From the NCBI GenBank assembly GCA_902756345.1, contig CACVQR010000002.1:62001-126000 (forward strand): a DNA stretch of 64,000 nt, read 5' to 3'. The notes below the pieces were generated by a model. The model had not been told where the DNA came from. It saw nothing but the letters and a program-made list of their open reading frames with translations, and did not search any database. Below are positions 16,506-25,733 of this stretch, one piece after another. Both the position numbers and the translations under genes were made by a program. This stretch comes from Fibrobacter succinogenes (GTDB taxonomy: Bacteria > Fibrobacterota > Fibrobacteria > Fibrobacterales > Fibrobacteraceae). Numbering within the stretch: the first letter of the stretch is position 1; the number at the start of each line of letters is the position of its first letter.

Positions 16506-17570
16506 ATGAACAAGCTTAGCGATATGCTCGAAAATTTTTGGAACACGCACAAGTCTAATGCCGGTGTCGCTTATGTCTATGGCCACAAGCTTTCTATTGC
16601 CTGGGTTCTTTGCGTAATCATTGCCATTATTCTTGGGTTCATGTATCAGGGCAAGATTGCAACCTTCCAGGGTATTGCAGAAGCTGCAGAAACAACCATT
16701 AGCGTGCCGAGCCCGACCGAAGTGGTCAAGGTGCACGTGATGCCTGGTCAGTCCATTAATGCAGGCGATACCATCGTGGAACTCAACCGTCCGGACCTCA
16801 CGCTCCGTATTGCCGAAGTGACTCGCGAACTCGATGCGAGCGAAGGCCGTAGCAACTTGTCTGCTGCAGACATCGACCAGAAGGTCGCTGCAGTCAAGGC
16901 CGACCTTGCCACGAAGACCCTTACGCTCAAGTCCGAAATCAACAGACTTGAAACCGAATACAAGAAGAACAAAGAAATTGCTGCAAAGCTCAAGAGCCTC
17001 AAGGGTTCCAACGCCAACAGCGACGGTAACGACGCTATGGCTATGCAAATCAAGAGCTTGAAGAACGAACTTGCCGTTGCTAACGCCAACGCCAACGAAC
17101 AGATCAAGCTCCTGCGCAGCAGCAACCGTTTGCAGAAGGATGCTGGCAAGAGCGAAGTCGAAAACCTGCAGAAGGAACTCGGAGAACTCAAGAAGCAGCA
17201 AGAAGAGTTGACCCAGATTGCCAAGGAAAGCTGGGTCGTGGGCTCTGTGAACGTTCATGACGGCGAAAAAGTGTCTAGTTTCGCTCCGATTGTCACCCTC
17301 ACTCACAAGTCTCCGACGTTGGTTCGTGGCTACATCCACGAAAGAATGTACCAGCGTTTGGATGTTGGTGAATCGGTCAAGGTGAAAAGCCTCAGTGGAA
17401 CGGGTAAGCCTATCAAGGGTAAGGTTGTTGGTCTTTCTAGCCGCATCGTGGAATTCCCCATGCGCATGTGGAAAATGCCCGAAATGCCGATTCACGGCCG
17501 CGAAGTTATTATCACAATCCCTGCTGAAAATTCGTTCTTGCTGGGCGAAATGGTGACCATCTCCGAATAG
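16506..17570 (+). CDS. HlyD-like membrane fusion protein (periplasmic adaptor)
   Basis: 354 residues. There is one N-terminal transmembrane anchor (about 30-49), then a lipoyl half-motif ('SVPSPTEVVKVHVMPGQSIN'), a long coiled coil (about 108-240, rich in Lys, Glu and Leu heptads with an Asn/Ser-rich break near 165), the second lipoyl half ('SWVVGSVNVHDGEKVSSFAP') and a beta-barrel region ('VGESVKVKSLSGTGKPIKGK'). This is the standard adaptor layout that links an inner-membrane component to a TolC channel. It begins 10 bases after the DUF4956 gene and ends 8 bases before the TolC-like gene. No ABC, RND or MFS pump is nearby, so DUF4956 is the only candidate inner-membrane partner. Confidence 0.82.
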   Translation: MNKLSDMLENFWNTHKSNAGVAYVYGHKLSIAWVLCVIIAIILGFMYQGKIATFQGIAEAAETTISVPSPTEVVKVHVMPGQSINAGDTIVELNRPDLTLRIAEVTRELDASEGRSNLSAADIDQKVAAVKADLATKTLTLKSEINRLETEYKKNKEIAAKLKSLKGSNANSDGNDAMAMQIKSLKNELAVANANANEQIKLLRSSNRLQKDAGKSEVENLQKELGELKKQQEELTQIAKESWVVGSVNVHDGEKVSSFAPIVTLTHKSPTLVRGYIHERMYQRLDVGESVKVKSLSGTGKPIKGKVVGLSSRIVEFPMRMWKMPEMPIHGREVIITIPAENSFLLGEMVTISE

Positions 17571-17578
17571 TTTGATTT

Positions 17579-18970
17579 ATGAAAAAATCCGCTCTTGTAT
17601 CTCTGTTTGTTGCAGCACCGTTGCTTGCCGCTCCCTTGACTTGGGAAACGCTTATCCAGTCTGCAGACCAGGATGTGCGTTATCAGGCTTCTCAAAAGCG
17701 TGCAAACATTGCGACCTCCCGCAATACCAAGTTGTGGGAAAAACTTGAACTCCGTTACAAGCTTGATGGTTTTAGTTTTGCCCAGCACGATTTTGAACTT
17801 CGCATGACGCCGAAGCCTTTTGGCGAAGGCTCTGCCGACCGTGCTCATTACGAAGCTCAGATGGCGTACGCAAACGCCCAGTTGGCCGAAGATCGCGGTA
17901 TCCTCCTGTACGACCGTTACGAACGCGGCATCCATTACCTGATGCGCAAGCGTATCAATGCTCTTAACCAGGAACTTTACCAGATCAACGCAGACCGTAT
18001 CGAAGTGCTGCACCTCAAGTCGGGGTCCCCCAACTTCAACCCGCAGGACTTGATGTCCGCTCTTGAAAAAGAAGCATCGATCCGTGCCGCCCTCATTAGT
18101 GATTCCAACTCTCTGAAGAATTCCGAAAGGAAGCTGAGAGTCTGGATTCCTGATTTTGACAGCGTTGAACTGGATTCTTCCTGGCTTCCGAAAATGGAAG
18201 ATATTCAAGCCTGGTTGAATGACGGTGTCGATGTGAACGAAAAGTTCCCGCAAGTTGCCATGGCCAAGGGCAAGATGGATTCCGAAAAGGCTCGTGCCAA
18301 GCAGGATCTGGCTAGCCGTCACGACTATATTTCGCATATCGGTATCGGTTACTCCATGAAGATCCAGTCCTTGATGAAAAAGTACAAGGACATGGGCTAT
18401 GACGATTTGTGCAATACAAATAGCGAATATTACAGCGAAGACGATTGTTCCAAGTGGAATGACAACGCCTACAACGACGAAACCGCCCGCTTTGACAATA
18501 CCTATTCTATCCAGCGCCTCGTGGACGACAGGGACAACCGTCGCACCCGCGACAAGTTTTACGCCACGCTTGCCATCAAGCTTCCGTTCTTTGACAGCAA
18601 CAAGGATAACGATTTGCGTAACCAGGTGGCCGACCTCGATGCTGAAGGCGACTATATGCAGAAATCTCGCGACGTGAGCGTGAAGGTGAATCGTCTTGTT
18701 GAACAAATTAACGGTTTCCTTGCCCAGTGGAAGGTCCAGAAGGATTTCGCAGACAAGGTAAAGGCCGGTAACATCTTCGAGCAGTTTGCGAAAGACGCCG
18801 GATCTGATCCGCTTCTGTTGCTGCGCGCCCGTGAATCCGCTGTCGAAAGCGAACTGAATGCAGCCAAGCTCGAAACCGACATTTACGACCTTTATCTTGA
18901 ACTGTTGCAGTATGCAGGCCAGCTTTCCAAGGAAGGCGTGCAGAACCATTTAGTCGGGGGGCTCAAGTAG
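17579..18970 (+). CDS. TolC-like outer-membrane efflux protein, divergent
   Basis: 463 residues. The signal peptide KKSALVSLFVAAPLLA is followed by 'PLTWETLIQSADQDVRYQAS', which resembles TolC-family openings. The rest is largely long alpha-helical with two repeat halves: 'AHYEAQMAYANAQLAEDRGI' and 'RARESAVESELNAAKLETDI'. A beta-like stretch holds 'HIGIGYSMKIQSLM' and later 'FYATLAIKLPFFDSNKDNDL', the latter close to the usual second-half strand. An unusual insert near 280-320 carries two Cys in a Tyr/Asp-rich loop. It fits the outer-membrane channel of the adaptor gene just upstream. Confidence 0.72.
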   Translation: MKKSALVSLFVAAPLLAAPLTWETLIQSADQDVRYQASQKRANIATSRNTKLWEKLELRYKLDGFSFAQHDFELRMTPKPFGEGSADRAHYEAQMAYANAQLAEDRGILLYDRYERGIHYLMRKRINALNQELYQINADRIEVLHLKSGSPNFNPQDLMSALEKEASIRAALISDSNSLKNSERKLRVWIPDFDSVELDSSWLPKMEDIQAWLNDGVDVNEKFPQVAMAKGKMDSEKARAKQDLASRHDYISHIGIGYSMKIQSLMKKYKDMGYDDLCNTNSEYYSEDDCSKWNDNAYNDETARFDNTYSIQRLVDDRDNRRTRDKFYATLAIKLPFFDSNKDNDLRNQVADLDAEGDYMQKSRDVSVKVNRLVEQINGFLAQWKVQKDFADKVKAGNIFEQFAKDAGSDPLLLLRARESAVESELNAAKLETDIYDLYLELLQYAGQLSKEGVQNHLVGGLK

Positions 18971-18971
18971 T

Positions 18972-19802
18972 ATGGCCGAAGCCCGCGGATTTAGCCTTCT
19001 CGAAAGGTTCGAACTCAAGTACCACATTCCCGTGGAATGGGCGGACCGTATCGGCGCATTCCTTGCTCCGTACTGCGAAGAAGACTATTACTCTAAAATT
19101 ACGCCGGGCGGATTCTACTGGATTACGAACCTCTACTTGGATTCGCCTTCTTGGACGTTCCTCGGCTGGAAAAAGAAACAGTTGCTGGATCGCTTCAATA
19201 TGCGCATTCGCACCTATGGTGAACACCCGGCTCAAGACGGAACGTTCCACTTTGAATGCAAGCGCAAGATCAAGAACATTTGCTACAAGAGCCGCGGAAC
19301 CATCAAGGGCATTAACCCGGGCGAAGTCTGGAACATGAAACCTGAAGATTGGCCGTGCAAGGGCGAAAAGGACCGCATGTACATCAAGGATTTCTTGTAC
19401 AAGACGGAACTCTACAATGCGCACCCGCGCCTTTTGACCCAGTACAAGCGCCGCGCCTGGTTTGGCCTTCGCGAAGAATATTCCCGCGTGACGATCGATA
19501 CCGGCATGCGTTTCCGCGAAGAAAACGGTTTTGATTATACGGTCGATCCGCATTACATGCACTCGACGGGGCTTCCGAGATTTTTCCAGCCTGCATGCGA
19601 TGCCGTGCTCGAACTCAAGTGCCCCTGCTCCCAGGTGCCGTACTGGATGTTCGACTTGATCAAGTTCTTGAACTTAAAACACGCTGCCTTCTCCAAATTC
19701 GGCAACGCCGCCGCAGAATGGAAACGTGTATACGAAAATCCGCGTCGCTTTAAGACTCCGTACTGGACGAAGCTTGCCGTAGGCGCTGGCGAAAATTATT
19801 AA
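18972..19802 (+). CDS. VTC-domain polyphosphate polymerase family protein
   Basis: 276 residues. The charged tunnel motifs of the VTC/TTM superfamily are in order: 'LERFELKYHIP' near the start, 'NLYLDSPSW', 'RFNMRIRTYG' (two Arg), 'FECKRKIKNICYKSRG', 'LLTQYKRRAWFG', 'VTIDTGMRFR' and 'AVLELKCP'. In yeast Vtc4 such residues bind ATP and the growing polyphosphate and also metal. The protein has no transmembrane segment or signal peptide, so it should act in the cytoplasm. The start lies 1 base after the TolC-like gene, implying coupling. Other TTM members hydrolyse triphosphates, so activity is inferred, but the length and motifs favour the polymerase branch. Confidence 0.85.
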   Translation: MAEARGFSLLERFELKYHIPVEWADRIGAFLAPYCEEDYYSKITPGGFYWITNLYLDSPSWTFLGWKKKQLLDRFNMRIRTYGEHPAQDGTFHFECKRKIKNICYKSRGTIKGINPGEVWNMKPEDWPCKGEKDRMYIKDFLYKTELYNAHPRLLTQYKRRAWFGLREEYSRVTIDTGMRFREENGFDYTVDPHYMHSTGLPRFFQPACDAVLELKCPCSQVPYWMFDLIKFLNLKHAAFSKFGNAAAEWKRVYENPRRFKTPYWTKLAVGAGENY

Positions 19803-19833
19803 AATAGAAGAAAGTTTTTGCGAGGATACCTCT

Positions 19834-21546
19834 ATGGATATCAAAAAGATTCTTTTGGCTGGTTCGGCAGTGACCGCAATGGTTCTTGCCACCTCTTGTT
19901 CCAGTGACTCGTCTACGGAACCGGATCCTGCTGATCCGACCGTTTCTTCGTCTTCGGAAGGTGGTACGAATCCTGACCCGACTTCGTCTGCGGGCGATAC
20001 TCCTGCGACGGGTTCTTCGAGCAGCGTTAACGGTGACGTTCCCAAATCTTCGGCTACTGAAGTGGTTGATTCTTCGTACACCCAGATGGCTATTACCGAA
20101 ATCATGTATAATGCTGACGATGGTTCCGCATTGGAATGGGTCGAAGTGACAATCCAGAGTGGTCCGGATATCAGCAGTATGCTCGCTTCGGGCATGCGTT
20201 TGGACGGTGCGCTTTCCTATACGTTCCCGAACGAAGAACTCAAGAAGGGCGAATACATTGTCGTGACCAACGACAAGGATTTGTTCATGCAGACTTATCC
20301 CGAATTCAAGGGCCGTCTCTATGGTCCGTGGGATAATGATCCGAAGACTGGTGCTGTGGCCAAGCTTTCGAACGAAGGCGACGTGATTGACGTGAAACTG
20401 ACGGGTGAAGGCGACGTGAGTTGCTCTTACAGCATGGAACCGCCTTGGCCGTCTCTTGCCAACGGCAAGGGCCGTACGCTTGTGTACAAGGGCGGCAACG
20501 CTGCCCAGGCAACCTCCTGGGGTGCAAGCAAGATTATGAACGGTAATCCGGGTGTGGGCAACGATGAATGGCTCACGACTTCGAATATCCGCTTGAACGA
20601 AATCATGCCGACTGGTACGGGCGTCGCTGCCTGGGTTGAGCTCTACAATGCGGGTAGCGCCGATGTTGATGTGACAGGTTGGATTTTTGAATCCAAGATC
20701 CGTAAGGAAAAACTCACCATCAAGGCCGGAACGGTTCCTGCAAAGGGTTACCTTGTCTTGAACGCTGAAACCGATTTTAACGATAGCGAAGGTGCCGCAA
20801 AGGAACTGATCGTTAGCGATATCGGTGGTTCTTACTACCTGTATGGCGCCACCGAAGGTGATGAATCCAGCTTGCTTTTGCCGTCTAGCAAACTTTCGAG
20901 CGGTGTCATTGACTTGAACGATGGCTCTACGGCTCAGGGGGCGCTTGTCGAAGCGACTCCGGGGGCTGCAAACTCCAAGCTTTATATTGGTGGCTTGGTC
21001 ATTAGCGAAATTCACTACCACCCGAACGAAGAAGACTTGAACGACGTGGAATTCCTGGAACTCAAGAATTTGTCTGAAACGCCCATTACGCCGTTTGAAA
21101 AACTTTCAAACGGAGGAAGCAGAGGTTGGAAGGTCGAAGGTATTAATTTTGAATTTGCTTCGACTGACGTGATTCCGGCTGGCGGCATTGTAGTGCTGTT
21201 CCCGGATTCCCTGCAGGCTGCATTGGGTGCAGACAAATTGCGTACGCGTTACTCGATTGACGCTAATGTGCTCATTAGCTTCTATAGCGGTAAGCTTTCC
21301 AACCGCGGTGAAACGATTGCTGTAAAGAAGCCTTACTTCTATCAGAAAGATACTTCGAACCCGCTTAATGACCAGTGGTACTACGATTGGTCCGATGCAA
21401 CGCTCTATAGCGATAAGTGGAGCGGCAACGGCATTGACTATAAGCGCGCGGACGGTTTCGGTTACAGTTTGCAGCGCAAGGACTTCACCACGATGGGTTA
21501 TGAAGCTGCCGCTTGGGCGGTTGACAAGCCGACTCCTGGCAAATAG
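19834..21546 (+). CDS. Lamin-tail-domain surface lipoprotein
   Basis: 570 residues. The lipoprotein signal ends at a Cys in 'VLATSC', followed by a Ser/Pro/Asp linker of about 65 residues. Three lamin-tail-like beta domains then begin at 'MAITEIMYNADDGSALEWVE', 'NIRLNEIMPTGTGVAAWVEL' and 'LVISEIHYHPNEEDLNDVEF'. Such domains often accompany CotH kinase domains in bacteria, and CotH genes commonly neighbour VTC and DUF4956 genes. No CotH kinase domain is visible here. It starts 31 bases after the VTC gene and ends the operon. A surface acceptor or anchor for the exported product is an inference. Confidence 0.8.
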   Translation: MDIKKILLAGSAVTAMVLATSCSSDSSTEPDPADPTVSSSSEGGTNPDPTSSAGDTPATGSSSSVNGDVPKSSATEVVDSSYTQMAITEIMYNADDGSALEWVEVTIQSGPDISSMLASGMRLDGALSYTFPNEELKKGEYIVVTNDKDLFMQTYPEFKGRLYGPWDNDPKTGAVAKLSNEGDVIDVKLTGEGDVSCSYSMEPPWPSLANGKGRTLVYKGGNAAQATSWGASKIMNGNPGVGNDEWLTTSNIRLNEIMPTGTGVAAWVELYNAGSADVDVTGWIFESKIRKEKLTIKAGTVPAKGYLVLNAETDFNDSEGAAKELIVSDIGGSYYLYGATEGDESSLLLPSSKLSSGVIDLNDGSTAQGALVEATPGAANSKLYIGGLVISEIHYHPNEEDLNDVEFLELKNLSETPITPFEKLSNGGSRGWKVEGINFEFASTDVIPAGGIVVLFPDSLQAALGADKLRTRYSIDANVLISFYSGKLSNRGETIAVKKPYFYQKDTSNPLNDQWYYDWSDATLYSDKWSGNGIDYKRADGFGYSLQRKDFTTMGYEAAAWAVDKPTPGK

Positions 21547-21571
21547 ATAATAACCGACATGTTTTGTTATA

Positions 21572-21599
21572 AAGGCTACCTATAATGGTGGCCTTTTTT
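21572..21599 (+). terminator. Rho-independent terminator after the VTC operon
   Basis: A 9-bp stem AAGGCTACC / GGTGGCCTT with one G-U pair and loop TATAAT is followed by TTTTTT. Confidence 0.88.
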
Positions 21600-21624
21600 G
21601 TAAAAATTATATATCTTTTAAGGT

Positions 21625-23436
21625 ATGAAAAAGAGTTTGTTTTTGGGTATTGCAGCGAGTGCTGCCGTTTTTGCCGCGCCCATTTCGCTATCGGATGCGA
21701 TTGCGATGGCAAAGACGAACAATTCGCAGATTAAGGCCGAAAAGGCCAAGGTCGAAATGGCCGAAAGTGGTCAGTCCGAGGCCCGTTCCCGTTTTATGCC
21801 ACAGCTTTCGCTGACGGCCAGCGTGACAAAGATAAACGACCCGATCTATATTGATTTGGGTCAAATCCAACAGGGGCTAAGTGGACTTGCAGACGGTCTT
21901 GCGACGGTTGGCCCTGCAGGGGTGTATTCCAAAGCTTATATCGATGCCTATAACAAGGCCCAGGCCGGTTACGAGCAGGCATATGCCGGTGCAAGGGCGC
22001 AAGGTCTGGGCGAAGCCGAGGCGAATGCCTTTGCCTTGGACAAGGTGGGTGGTTCTGCACAAGAAATCGCTCAACAGACGGCAGACAAGTATGCGGCTGA
22101 CAGCAAGCAACAGCTTGATGCTGCAAAAGCGAAAATCGACGATGCCGATTTCCGCATGAAGGTGCAGGACGACGTGTTCTTTAATGCGCGCTTGACTGCT
22201 ATTTGGCCGATTTTTACGGGCCTCAAGATTTATTCAGCCTACGATGCCGCCAAGGAAAACGTGAATGCCAAGAAGGCGGCCTTTGACATGGCGCAAAACA
22301 CAATCCTCATGGATGTGGCTACCAAGTACTTTACGCTTCGCCTGGCCGAAGAATTGACGGTGCTTCGCGAAAGCACCAAGAAGAACTTGGAAGAACACTT
22401 GGCCCGCTCCAAGAAACTGGAAGAAGGTGGCCAGATTAGCAAGGCGGAACGTCTGCGCGCCGAAGTGGCTTTAGCTGAGGCTGAAAACGCGCTTGAAGAT
22501 TCTTACCGCGACCAGACTCTTGCGCGCCTCGCACTTGCAAGTCTGTTGCATACGGACACGAACATTACGGCTATCACTCCGGTGCTTGCTCCGGAGCAGA
22601 CCTTGGCCATGGAAGAATTCAAGCAGCTCGCCATGGATAGGCACCCGGGCCTGCGCCAGCTGCGCACCGAGCGCAAGCGCAGTCAAGATGCGGTGAGTGC
22701 TGCCCGCGCCGATTATTTCCCGACGGTCGCACTCTTTGCCTATAAGGAACTTTATACCCGCGACCTGACGCTCCTGGAGCCCGATTGGGCGGTGGGTGCC
22801 AAGATGCAGTGGGACTTGTTCAAGGGCGGCGAGACTCGCTCCAAGGTGAGCAACGCGAAGGCTCTTGATCGTTCGCTTTCGAGCATGGAAGAGCAGACCA
22901 TGGACAACATCGGACTCCTCGTGGAAAAGCGCTGGCGTGAAATGGAGCATGCCAAGAGCCGCTTGGAAAGCCTGAAGAAGACTCGTGAACTTGCTGAAGA
23001 AGCGCACCGCAGCCAGACTTTGGCTTACGAAGCGGGCCTTGCCACGGGCTTGGATGTAGTGGATGCAGAACTTGCGCTTTCGCGCTTGCAGGTGGCTGAC
23101 TTGAAGGCGCATTACGACGCGGTGGTCGCCTGGCTTGGACTTTTGGAAGCAAGTGGAGAAGTGGTGAATGCGGGCGAGATGCTCAAGAACGTAAAGCCTG
23201 TGGAAGAGACGAAGGTTGAAGAATCGAAGCCCGCTGAACCTGCTCCCGCTGCTGTCGAAACGGTTCCGCCCGCTGTAGAAACCGTTGCAAGCGACTCTAC
23301 AAACGCTGCCGCGAGCCCCTCAACAAACGTCATTGCGGACCCCGAAGGGGTGAAGCAATCTACAGCAGCAGATTCTGCACCGGCAGATAGCGCCAAGGCG
23401 CCAGAAGCGGCAACGCCTGCTACACCTGCAAATTGA
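21625..23436 (+). CDS. TolC-family outer-membrane efflux protein
   Basis: 603 residues. The signal peptide KKSLFLGIAASAAVFA is followed by 'ISLSDAIAMAKTNNSQIKAE', a classic TolC-family first helix. Repeat halves are seen at 'RFMPQLSLTASVTKI' and 'ADYFPTVALFAYKE', with 'WDLFKGGETRSKV' typical of the second barrel strand. An insert of about 90 residues near 75-170 is rich in Ala, Gln and Tyr. The last about 80 residues form a Pro/Ala/Glu/Ser tail outside the family fold. A TATATA box lies 11 bases before the ATG with AAGG between. It heads an operon with HlyD and two ABC-2 permease genes. Confidence 0.88.
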   Translation: MKKSLFLGIAASAAVFAAPISLSDAIAMAKTNNSQIKAEKAKVEMAESGQSEARSRFMPQLSLTASVTKINDPIYIDLGQIQQGLSGLADGLATVGPAGVYSKAYIDAYNKAQAGYEQAYAGARAQGLGEAEANAFALDKVGGSAQEIAQQTADKYAADSKQQLDAAKAKIDDADFRMKVQDDVFFNARLTAIWPIFTGLKIYSAYDAAKENVNAKKAAFDMAQNTILMDVATKYFTLRLAEELTVLRESTKKNLEEHLARSKKLEEGGQISKAERLRAEVALAEAENALEDSYRDQTLARLALASLLHTDTNITAITPVLAPEQTLAMEEFKQLAMDRHPGLRQLRTERKRSQDAVSAARADYFPTVALFAYKELYTRDLTLLEPDWAVGAKMQWDLFKGGETRSKVSNAKALDRSLSSMEEQTMDNIGLLVEKRWREMEHAKSRLESLKKTRELAEEAHRSQTLAYEAGLATGLDVVDAELALSRLQVADLKAHYDAVVAWLGLLEASGEVVNAGEMLKNVKPVEETKVEESKPAEPAPAAVETVPPAVETVASDSTNAAASPSTNVIADPEGVKQSTAADSAPADSAKAPEAATPATPAN

Positions 23437-23457
23437 TTTTAGAAACGGAGAAAAAAG

Positions 23458-24456
23458 ATGAACGTCTTGAAAGTGATTGGAAAAACTTTAGTCGTCTTGG
23501 CGTTGATTGCCTTGATCGTTCTAGGAATTATCACGTTGCAGAAGTTTGCGACGGAGCCCCGCGATGCTTATTTGCAAGGTCAGATGGAAGCTCGCCGAGT
23601 ACTTGTGGCGGGCAAGGTTCCCGGTCGCGTGGAACAGCTGTTCTTCCGTGAAGGCGACATGGTCGAAAAGAATGCCATTGTCGCTATTATCAGCAGCCCC
23701 GAAATTGAAGCCAAGAAAATGCAGGCGCAGGGTGCTTTAGGTGCGGCTCGCGCCCAGGCAAACAAGGCTAAAAACGGCGCCCGCTCCGAAGACATTACAG
23801 CCCTCAAGGCGATGGCCTCGCGCGCGCAAGATGCCGCGAACCTCGCGAAGAACACTTACGACCGTGTGCAAAAGCTTTATAACGAAGGCGTGCTCCCGCT
23901 CCAGAAGCGCGACGAAGCCGAAACCCAGATGAAGGCGTCGCAGTCTGCTGCCGACGCCGCCAAGGCCCAGTACGAACAGGCGCTCGCCGGCGCCCGCAGC
24001 GAAGACAAGGCTGCCGCAAACGCACTCGTGATGCAGGCGAAGGGCGCCAACGCCGAGGTCGACGCCTACCTCGAAGAAACGAAAATCCGCGCCCCCATCG
24101 CAGGCGAGGTCTCCGTGAAGCTGGTCGAAGAGGGCGAAGTCGTAGGCTCCGGCATGCCGGTAGTCGCCATTACCGACCTCGACGATTCCTGGGCCGTATT
24201 CCACTTGCGCGAAGACTTGCTCAAGAATGTGTCCAAGGGCAAGACTTTCAGCATGTTCATTCCGGCGCTCGACAAGAACGTAGAAATGGAAGTCAGCTAC
24301 ATTGCGTCTGTGGGCGATTACGCCACCTGGCGCAGCTCCAAGGAAAGCGGCGGCTTTGACCTCAAGAGTTTCGAAGTGCGCCTGCGCCCGAAAACCAAGA
24401 TTGAAAACCTGCGCCCCGGCATGAGCGTGCTTTTCCCGATGGAACAGGTTCAGTAA
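23458..24456 (+). CDS. HlyD-family periplasmic adaptor
   Basis: 332 residues. There is an N-terminal transmembrane anchor (about 8-28), a first lipoyl half 'RVLVAGKVPGRVEQLFFREG', an Ala/Lys-rich coiled coil (about 85-195, with the internally repeated 'NGARSED' / 'AGARSED'), a second lipoyl half 'KIRAPIAGEVSVKLVEEGEV' and a beta-barrel domain ('LRPGMSVLFPMEQVQ'). The organisation matches YbhG/EmrA-type adaptors. It lies 21 bases after the TolC gene and 11 before a permease gene, forming a tripartite exporter. Confidence 0.9.
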   Translation: MNVLKVIGKTLVVLALIALIVLGIITLQKFATEPRDAYLQGQMEARRVLVAGKVPGRVEQLFFREGDMVEKNAIVAIISSPEIEAKKMQAQGALGAARAQANKAKNGARSEDITALKAMASRAQDAANLAKNTYDRVQKLYNEGVLPLQKRDEAETQMKASQSAADAAKAQYEQALAGARSEDKAAANALVMQAKGANAEVDAYLEETKIRAPIAGEVSVKLVEEGEVVGSGMPVVAITDLDDSWAVFHLREDLLKNVSKGKTFSMFIPALDKNVEMEVSYIASVGDYATWRSSKESGGFDLKSFEVRLRPKTKIENLRPGMSVLFPMEQVQ

Positions 24457-24467
24457 GGTCGTGCGCC

Positions 24468-25733
24468 TTGTTTATCGATTTCTTTAGAGCGATTCGCAAA
24501 ATCTATATCAGTCACAATATCGTGTTGTGGCTGGTGCTCCTGATTTTGCCGGTGGTGACATCGGTCTTTATGGTGAATTTCTTTTCGGCCGAAATCATTC
24601 AGCATGTGCCAATTGGCCTTTTAAAGCAGGACCGTTCGCAGCTGGCCGATAAAGTCGAAATGGCATTGCGTGCAGACCCCGTGCTCGAAGTCGCGGTGGA
24701 ATGCCACGACCGTAGCGAATGCGAACATGCGGTGATTCGCGGTGACTTGCAGGCTTTTATCGTGCTCCCGTACGACATGGAACGCCGCGCGCTCCGGCTT
24801 GAAACGCCCGTGATTCCGGTGTATTCCAGCGGCCAGAATTATCTTACGAATACGTTTGCGGTCAAGGAAATCCGCTCGGTGATTTCGGCGATTGGCGCCG
24901 ACTTGTTTACCAAGCAGATGGATGACCCGATTCATGTAGAACTCAAGTCCGTGAGCAATAATAGCGGTAACTACCAGGGCTTTTTAGGGCTCGGGCTTGT
25001 GACGGCGCTTTTCCATTTGGCAGGAATTTTGGCGGCGGTGTACCTGTTCAGTTTTCCGTTCCGCGATCACCGCGTCCGCGAATTCTTACAGGCTGCGGGT
25101 GGCTCGCGCGTGGTGCTTGGTGCCGCGACGGTTTTGCCGCTGGTCGTGATTCAGTGGCTGTCGATGGTGGCGGTGTATGCGTATGCTCGCCGTGCGCTCA
25201 CGCCGATGACATTCGATGAATTCGTGGTGGTGTCTGCAGGGCAGCTGGCGATGTTTCTCGCTTGTTCTGGAGCGGGGGCCGCCTTTGTGGGCATTACAGG
25301 CAACATGCGTATGTCTTCGAGCGTGGCGGGCGTTATCGCCGGCCCCGCGTTTGCCTTTGCGGGTCAGACATTCCCCGTGATGGCAATGCCCTTGGTGGTG
25401 CGCGGTTTTGCTTTCCTGCTTCCGCTTACTCATGTTCTTAAGGTTCAGTCCGCGATGCTCTTGGGCTCGGTCGGCAAGGCGCATGCCTGGGAATCGATAG
25501 CAATCCTTTTATGCATGGCGCTGTTCTGGCACCTACTCGCCTCAAAATTGTTGTTCTTGCGTTGGAAAGTCGCCATTGAAAAAGAAGCAGACTGGGAAGC
25601 TCGCGAAAAGTTGCACCTGAAGGATAAGCTGAAAAATATTGCCGGCGCCGTCTATTCGGATTTGAGTATTCGCAAGGCGGTCGCATCTGAAATTGCCAAA
25701 AGAAAATTGCATAAAGGAGGCAAAAATGATTGA
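24468..25733 (+). CDS. ABC-2 type permease, first of pair
   Basis: 421 residues from a TTG at 24468 with AAGG 9 bases upstream. No ATG is available near the signal-anchor (FIDFFRAIRKIYISH followed by a transmembrane helix at about 20-40). The YhgE/ABC-2 layout is clear: one N-terminal transmembrane segment, a large periplasmic domain (about 41-180, 'EMALRADPVLEVAVECHDRS') and five or six transmembrane segments from about 183 to 370. The C-terminal about 45 residues are charged. It pairs with the next gene, which overlaps it by 8 bases. No ATP-binding subunit is encoded in the operon. Confidence 0.85.
   Translation: MFIDFFRAIRKIYISHNIVLWLVLLILPVVTSVFMVNFFSAEIIQHVPIGLLKQDRSQLADKVEMALRADPVLEVAVECHDRSECEHAVIRGDLQAFIVLPYDMERRALRLETPVIPVYSSGQNYLTNTFAVKEIRSVISAIGADLFTKQMDDPIHVELKSVSNNSGNYQGFLGLGLVTALFHLAGILAAVYLFSFPFRDHRVREFLQAAGGSRVVLGAATVLPLVVIQWLSMVAVYAYARRALTPMTFDEFVVVSAGQLAMFLACSGAGAAFVGITGNMRMSSSVAGVIAGPAFAFAGQTFPVMAMPLVVRGFAFLLPLTHVLKVQSAMLLGSVGKAHAWESIAILLCMALFWHLLASKLLFLRWKVAIEKEADWEAREKLHLKDKLKNIAGAVYSDLSIRKAVASEIAKRKLHKGGKND

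Noticed and set aside
17492-18949. Open frame of 485 codons on the minus strand
   Set aside because: Antisense to the TolC-like gene, which fits its operon. No motif in the antisense product.
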